Positions 59,421 to 64,000 of a DNA stretch of 64,000 nt are shown piece after piece. Each line of letters begins with the position of its first letter. Position 1 is the stretch's first letter. The stretch is taken from NCBI GenBank assembly GCA_022393335.1, contig JAJEKB010001478.1, positions 386,259-450,258 on the forward strand, given 5' to 3'. The notes under the pieces were generated by a model that was not told the origin of the DNA, did no database searches, and saw only the letters and a program-made list of their open reading frames with translations. The DNA comes from Macrotrachela quadricornifera. Its lineage: Eukaryota; Rotifera; Eurotatoria; Philodinida; Philodinidae. Both the position numbers and the translations under genes were made by a program.

Positions 59421-60533
59421 ATGTCTATAACAGCAACAAATAAAACAGCTTTATGTTTAATTCCACCTGAAAATATTTGGGAACAAATTCAATCAATTCG
59501 TTCAGTACATGATAAAGCTTATCCAAGATGGATGCCACATATTAATTTAATTTATCCATTTGTACCTGAATCAGAATTTTCTAATATAAAATTTCAATTA
59601 GAAAAAGCTATTAATAAAAAAATACCAATTGAAATTGAATTTGATCAAACATCAATTCATTATTTTCAACAAAAAGGTAATGAATGTACATTTCATTTAC
59701 GACCAAAAGAAACAAAATATATTATTGAACTTCAAAAAATAATTCAAAATGTATTATCAAATTATAATATAAAAAATTCACGTCAATTTGAAGCTCATCT
59801 TACACTTGGTCAAACAATAAAATCACGAATATCTGATATGCTTATTGAAATGAAAGCAAAATGGAAACCAATTAAATTTACTATTGATCGTATTTGTATG
59901 ATTAGTCGAGAAAATGATCCAAATGATTTATTTTCAATTAAAAATGATATTATTTTAAGTGATTCAGTAGAAGAGAATACTAATAATAATAATAATGATG
60001 ATGAAAAGTCACCTGTTCAAATTGAAACACCATCTATAAAAAAAATATCAAAAATTTCCTCATTAAAATATTATTTATGTATAATTCCACCAAGTGAATT
60101 TTCTACTCGTCTTTTACATTTATTTGAAGATACATCACTTTCTCCACTTAAACCATTTCGAATTATACTTGCTGAATATGATGATAAAAATTTTCTTGAA
60201 TCAAATTTACGTTCACAAATTGAATCAATAGGAAAATTTACAATTGATTTTGGTGCACGATCAATTTGTTTTAATTATTCAACATCACGTCTTTTTCTTA
60301 AACCAACTAATATAGAATTAATTGAAAAATTTAATTTTAATAAAAATAATAATTTTGATGGAACATTAACATTAGGAGAATTAGATAAAAAAGATTTAAC
60401 TGGTGTTGGAAATCGTTTTACTGATAATTGGACATTTGGAATTAATGAATTTGAAGTTGATCGAATATACGTAATTGATTCTAATGAACGTTTTCAACAT
60501 ATTTTTCCACTTAGAAGTCAATGTTTTTCATAA
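59421..60533 (+). CDS. Tandem 2H phosphoesterase (2'-5' RNA ligase-like) protein
   Basis: Intronless, 370 residues. The N-terminal half (about 8-180) is a complete 2H domain. HINL at 40-43 (His40) and HLTL at 126-129 (His126) are the paired H-x-[N/T]-L motifs that form the active site of 2',3'-cyclic phosphodiesterases and 2'-5' RNA ligase-like enzymes. After an Asn-rich linker (188-196), residues 217-352 repeat the fold (YYLCIIPPSEF mirrors ALCLIPPENIW), but the histidines are gone. Motif 1 is PFRIIL (245-250) and motif 2 is FDGTLTLGE (312-320). The second copy is thus probably a non-catalytic partner. Likely substrates are RNA ends or cyclic nucleotides. The precise reaction is unknown. The frame is fully intact. 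Confidence 0.85.
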   Translation: MSITATNKTALCLIPPENIWEQIQSIRSVHDKAYPRWMPHINLIYPFVPESEFSNIKFQLEKAINKKIPIEIEFDQTSIHYFQQKGNECTFHLRPKETKYIIELQKIIQNVLSNYNIKNSRQFEAHLTLGQTIKSRISDMLIEMKAKWKPIKFTIDRICMISRENDPNDLFSIKNDIILSDSVEENTNNNNNDDEKSPVQIETPSIKKISKISSLKYYLCIIPPSEFSTRLLHLFEDTSLSPLKPFRIILAEYDDKNFLESNLRSQIESIGKFTIDFGARSICFNYSTSRLFLKPTNIELIEKFNFNKNNNFDGTLTLGELDKKDLTGVGNRFTDNWTFGINEFEVDRIYVIDSNERFQHIFPLRSQCFS

Positions 60534-60982
60534 TAGAAAAACAAATTTTTCTGTATTTCTTTGAAATATTTAATTAAAAATAAATTTCTTTCTATCTAAC
60601 ATATAGAATCTTTGCACAAATACTCTATAATCTTACAAATTTTTTAAAGGAAGATATTTACATTCGAAGTCTTGAAAATTATTTTAATTTTTCAATTTTG
60701 TGAAAGAAAAATTTCAACAGTAAAAGATGATTAGATATTGTCATCTACAAATATTTAAATTTTCTATTTCTAATATCTCCATTTTTCAAATAATATATAT
60801 ATATATATTACAAACTTACCTATTTCATTTAGTCTATCATATATATCATTATAAATAAACATGAAAACAAGGTCATGTATAAAAAAGAAAAATGTATTCT
60901 TTGATCACATTATGATCATCAATGTACACATTGAATAAAAAATGATAAAAAAAATCATAACGATCTATATTTTTTTTATAAA
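60534..60982. other. Convergent intergenic spacer
   Basis: 449 bp between the 3' ends of the 2H and F-box genes. It is AT-rich, with AATAAA-like signals near 60577 and, on the minus strand, near 60930-60960. A TA run lies at 60796-60808. No gene is seen. Confidence 0.45.
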
Positions 60983-61789
60983 TTATTCTGATCGAAGTTT
61001 TAATTCTACATAATCTAAATAAACACCATGTTTTGCATGTATGGGATCTTGATTTATTATAGACACATAAACATTACATCGTTCACTTCCATTAATTTCA
61101 ACAATACCAATACTTTGATAAAACCATAAATTTGTTTTTGTTAAATGATCATAATTAAAACATCGATACATGGATAAAAAATCCTCTTGTGTCCATTTCA
61201 TACATGCTATTTTACTAGAATTTGATTGTTCAGGCATAGCAATAAATTCTGTTTCACCTAACATATAGGGTAAATCAAGTTTCATACGACAAATAATATC
61301 ATATCGTCCTGGTAAAATATTTTTAAATATTGTTTCAATATGAAGTGAATAACAAAATTCAATTGAATCATGTATATATAATACATAACCATTTAAACTT
61401 GATGAATCAGCAATAGTTCTATAATTTCGATTTGTGTCAAAAGATATAAGATTAAAATCTGCAAATGATATACAATGACGTTTAAGTAATTCGAGATAGA
61501 TTAATTTTGAACGACAAAAATTTTTATTTACTGGTGAATGTTCATTATTTTCGTCTATTAAAATCGAAGAATTTTTAATAAAACGTTGCCATATTGCAAG
61601 ACCAAATTTTTCACGAATAAGATAAGACCAAAAATCATGACTGATTAAAAGTGTATGTAAACGAGATGATGTTTGACTTAAACGATTAATATCATTAATA
61701 GTTAAATAATAACCAATATGAAACCAAAGTGAATCAATTAAATTAGAAGACCAATCAGGTTGTTCTTGTTCTGTGACCATTTTTTTCAA
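60983..61789 (-). CDS. F-box protein with PP2-like C-terminal domain
   Basis: Intronless, 268 residues. The N-terminal ~60 residues form an F-box: WSSNLIDSLWFHIGYYLTIN, DINRLSQTSSRLHTL and SHDFWSYLI match the usual helix pattern for SKP1 binding. The rest (about 110-266) is beta-rich. Segments GRYDIICRMKLD and the ending KHGVYLDYVELKLR recall the phloem-protein-2 (PP2) or F-box-associated carbohydrate-binding fold, where a final strand LDYVELK is common. If so, this would be the substrate receptor of an SCF ubiquitin ligase recognising a glycan or modified protein. The PP2 assignment is tentative; the F-box is more secure. Met1 or Met4 could be the start. Confidence 0.75.
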   Translation of the reverse strand: MKKMVTEQEQPDWSSNLIDSLWFHIGYYLTINDINRLSQTSSRLHTLLISHDFWSYLIREKFGLAIWQRFIKNSSILIDENNEHSPVNKNFCRSKLIYLELLKRHCISFADFNLISFDTNRNYRTIADSSSLNGYVLYIHDSIEFCYSLHIETIFKNILPGRYDIICRMKLDLPYMLGETEFIAMPEQSNSSKIACMKWTQEDFLSMYRCFNYDHLTKTNLWFYQSIGIVEINGSERCNVYVSIINQDPIHAKHGVYLDYVELKLRSE

Positions 61790-62659
61790 TTATAAATAAA
61801 ATGACGATTACTTAACTAATATATATATATATATTCATGCTGATGCCATCCTCTTACCTAATCGATACAAATCATTTGATCACGTCACTTACTCTCTTTT
61901 ACTCTTATTCAATCGATAATGATCGTATGTAGTATGTCTGCTGTTCTTGAAGAGTTAATCACCATTACATTAAGGAGAAATCTGCAGGGTCATCATAGGT
62001 TTCAACCTTCATAAAAAAAAACGTCCGTCGTCGTTGTCCTTACTTAGACGAAAAAAAAAATGGTGGTAATATTTCATCATAGTAATGGTACTATTACTTA
62101 CCTATACTATATATACGTATATGTTGATGATGATAGCTTTAAACTGATAAGTGAGATAATATTGTATATGCGTATATAAGATGTCACAAAATGCGAAGGA
62201 GAGAAATGATAGATAGTATCAAACAAAAACAAGTTGTAAAAATGAGTAATGGTCTCTATTTCAACAGTAAAAAAAAGAAAAACTCAATGTCATTTCATAC
62301 TAATGATTACGTGGACAAATTATCTTAATCAATGACAACGATACAATAGATACTCTTAATCCATATTTATCTATTGTATTTGATAAAAGATGATTACATG
62401 ATTGTACATCACTATTTGTTAACAAAAAAAAATCAAATTTCTAAAGAAATAGAATAGCTATTTATCTCACCATTTTATTTTATATCATTCTAAAATAATA
62501 AAAATTTTTTCATATGATAGCGTCATCTATACAATCATTTTATATCAAATGGTTATAAATATTAACAAATAAAAACTTTCTATAAAAGTTTTCACATACT
62601 ATAATTTCGTCATATTATTAGTTGATGACTTACTAAAAGGAATATATAGAACAAATAGA
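61790..62659. other. Divergent intergenic region, no gene recognised
   Basis: 870 bp between the divergent F-box and SNIP1 starts. It has a TA repeat near 61820-61834, further TATA-rich stretches, and no coding signal. It presumably includes both promoters. Confidence 0.45.
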
Positions 62660-63669
62660 ATGGTTCGATCACCAAAATCTTATTCACATCATAATTCGAA
62701 TACAAAACAAAAAAATAAACGACGAAGAGATTCATCTTCATCTGGATCTGATGATGATAATAATCAACGTTATCAAAGACGACATCGAAAACAATCTCCT
62801 GATAATAATAGATCACATTCAAGTAAACAAAAGCAAAAATATATTTAAATTATTAAAATTTATTTATATTTCTTTTTTTTTTAGATATACGTGTTAAACA
62901 AGAACCTGTAACTGATGATGATTCTCGTCGTCATCGTCAACATAAATCATATGAACCACCACCACCAACACATCGTCGTAATCAAAATGTAAAAGAAGAA
63001 AAAACATATCAATGGGGAAAACAAACGGAAAAAGAAAAATCTAAAGAAGCCCCTGCTGAAAAAGAAAAACCAAATTTTGGTTTATCCGGTGCATTACTTA
63101 AAGATACAAATACATATAAAGGTGTTGTTATTAAATATAATGAGCCACTTGAAGCACGAAAACCAAAACGACGATGGCGTCTTTATGTTTTCAAAGGAGA
63201 ACAAGTAAAATAATTATAATTAAAAATTTATTATTTTTCTTTTTTTTATTCTTTATTCAAATAGGAATTACCAATGTATCAAATTCATCGTCAATCAGCA
63301 TATTTAATTGGTCGTGAACGTGCTATATGTGATTTACCAGTTGATCATCCTTCATGTTCAAAACAACATGCTGTTTTACAATATCGTTTAATGGATTATA
63401 AACGTGATGATAATTCAATGGGACGTCGTGTTTTACCTTATATTATTGATTTAGGTTCAGCTAATGGAACATTTCTTAATAATCAAAAAATTGAACCACA
63501 ACGTTATTATGAATTAAGAGAAAATGATGTTATTAAATTTGGATTTAGTACAAGAGAATATGTTATATTACATGAAGATTCAGCAAATAATATTGAAAAA
63601 ATACAAGATGAAGAAGAAGATGAAGGTGCAGAAATAAAACAAGAACCACTTGAACCTGCCAAAAAATAA
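62660..63669 (+). CDS. SNIP1: SNIP1 (Smad nuclear-interacting protein 1) orthologue, FHA domain
   Basis: Three exons (62660-62822, 62885-63204, 63265-63669) join to 295 residues. The N-terminus is a Ser/Arg/Lys-rich, nuclear-type low-complexity region. Then comes FGLSGALLKDTNTYKGVVIK, diagnostic for SNIP1, followed by an FHA domain: YLIGRERAICDLPVDHPSCS, KQHAVLQYR and YIIDLGSANGTFLNN contain the phosphopeptide-binding Arg, Ser and Asn positions. An acidic tail with IKQEP ends the protein; VKQEP also occurs early, both sumoylation-like. SNIP1 is a spliceosome-associated (RES-complex/Bud13-linked) factor also involved in Smad, NF-kB and microRNA-processing pathways. Human SNIP1 is longer (about 396) mainly in its disordered N-terminus. 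Confidence 0.95.
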
Positions 63670-63769
63670 AATTCTTTTGCTTTGTTTCTTTATTATTGTG
63701 CAGTTTTATGTTCTTTCAAACAAAAAAAGAAAAAGAACATATAAAGTATTGTAAATTTCTGTAATTTGT

Positions 63770-63779
63770 TTCTTTCAGA
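63770..63779 (+). promoter_or_regulatory. Candidate splice acceptor, possibly for spliced-leader trans-splicing
   Basis: TTTCTTTCAG is a strong polypyrimidine-AG acceptor about 100 bp after the SNIP1 stop and 16 bp before the next ATG, with no obvious donor paired to it in the intergenic space. Bdelloid rotifers are known to trans-splice a leader onto many mRNAs, so this is a reasonable but unproven trans-splice site. Confidence 0.35.
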
Positions 63780-63795
63780 TATAATTAATAAAGTA

Positions 63796-63933
63796 ATGAA
63801 AAATGATAAACCATCAATAAAATCTTCATCTGCATTTAGAACATACGATTTAATACTTGTTTTTGTTATTGTATTTATAGCCATTGCTTACGCATTAATT
63901 AATATTTATCTTTATCAACAAATACCATCATAA
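63796..63933 (+). CDS. 45-residue single-pass membrane peptide
   Basis: Below the usual length cut-off but gene-like: ATG at 63796, 45 codons, stop TAA at 63931. Residues 1-15 are polar and basic (MKNDKPSIKSSSAFR). Residues 18-40 are one continuous transmembrane helix (DLILVFVIVFIAIAYALINI). The short tail is YLYQQIPS. The ATG follows a TTTCTTTCAG acceptor-like sequence (63770-63779) by 16 bases. It lies 126 bp after SNIP1 and 4 bp before the next ATG. I do not recognise a family. It could be a true microprotein, or an upstream ORF of the next gene. Confidence 0.5.
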   Translation: MKNDKPSIKSSSAFRTYDLILVFVIVFIAIAYALINIYLYQQIPS

Positions 63934-63937
63934 AATC

Positions 63938-64000
63938 ATGAGTAAACGACCTGCATCAAAAGATTCATATGGAAGAGTAACAAAATTATTAAAAAGTATT
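63938..64000 (+). CDS. Start of a gene cut by the window edge
   Basis: An ATG at 63938, four bases after the stop of the 45-residue ORF, opens a frame that stays open for 21 codons to the window end (MSKRPASKDSYGRVTK and onward). It is too short to identify. The close spacing to the preceding ORF suggests shared transcription or an uORF arrangement. Confidence 0.5.
   Translation, partial: MSKRPASKDSYGRVTKLLKSI

Noticed and set aside
62610..62822. Minus-strand 70-codon frame over SNIP1 exon 1
   Set aside because: It is antisense to the well-supported SNIP1 coding sequence.
1..64000. tRNA or rRNA genes
   Set aside because: I looked for T-loop-like GGTTCGAATCC patterns and conserved rRNA stretches and saw none. 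A covariance-model scan would be decisive.

Overview
The window looks like nuclear DNA of a small-genome metazoan, most likely a bdelloid rotifer. Coding sequence is AT-rich, most introns are about 45-65 bp with GT-AG ends, and animal one-to-one genes (SCAI, RP2, SSNA1, HSBP1, SNIP1, annexin, pitchfork-like) are packed about one per 2 kb. The left side carries two ADP-ribosyltransferase genes of the WWE-ART and ART-TPR architectures that I associate with bdelloids. The organism call is inference from gene content.

The window has two halves. Bases 1 to about 42,600 are almost free of ordinary genes. They hold a decayed non-LTR retrotransposon (about 4.37-6.5 kb, minus), an apparently intact WWE-ART gene (9.67-10.82 kb, minus), a broken ART-TPR gene (17.4-20.4 kb, minus), a dead mariner with intact ends and TA target duplication (28,530-29,840), a secreted-protein gene (33.9-34.4 kb, minus), remnants of at least two other genes, a 0.95 kb repeat present twice, inverted CCGG-rich arrays, and a block of three tandem-repeat families (36.7-38.76 kb). 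The most striking feature is six long hairpin (foldback) elements between 13.2 and 36.1 kb with arms of roughly 0.14-0.64 kb and no visible transposase. One contains the only assembly gap, 100 N.

Bases 42,686-64,000 are a compact, mostly intact gene block: SCAI(-), RP2(-), SSNA1(+), a GPI-type lipocalin(-), a CDR2-like coiled-coil gene with a one-base frameshift(-), a Pro/Gly/Tyr-rich annexin(+), a pitchfork-like ciliary gene(+), HSBP1(-), a tandem 2H phosphoesterase(+), an F-box gene(-), SNIP1(+), a 45-aa one-span membrane peptide(+), and the start of another gene(+). Exon-intron structures were worked out by hand for the spliced genes and close in frame except for CDR2-like. RP2 and SSNA1, both linked to cilia and basal bodies, are divergent with 206 bp between start codons. 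SNIP1, the 45-aa ORF and the next ATG are so tightly spaced that a polycistronic, trans-spliced unit is possible.

I saw no tRNA, rRNA or CRISPR. Nothing here is a proven new system. The best candidates for novelty are the dense family of non-coding hairpin elements and the layered satellite block with a matching CACTGTAAAA end.
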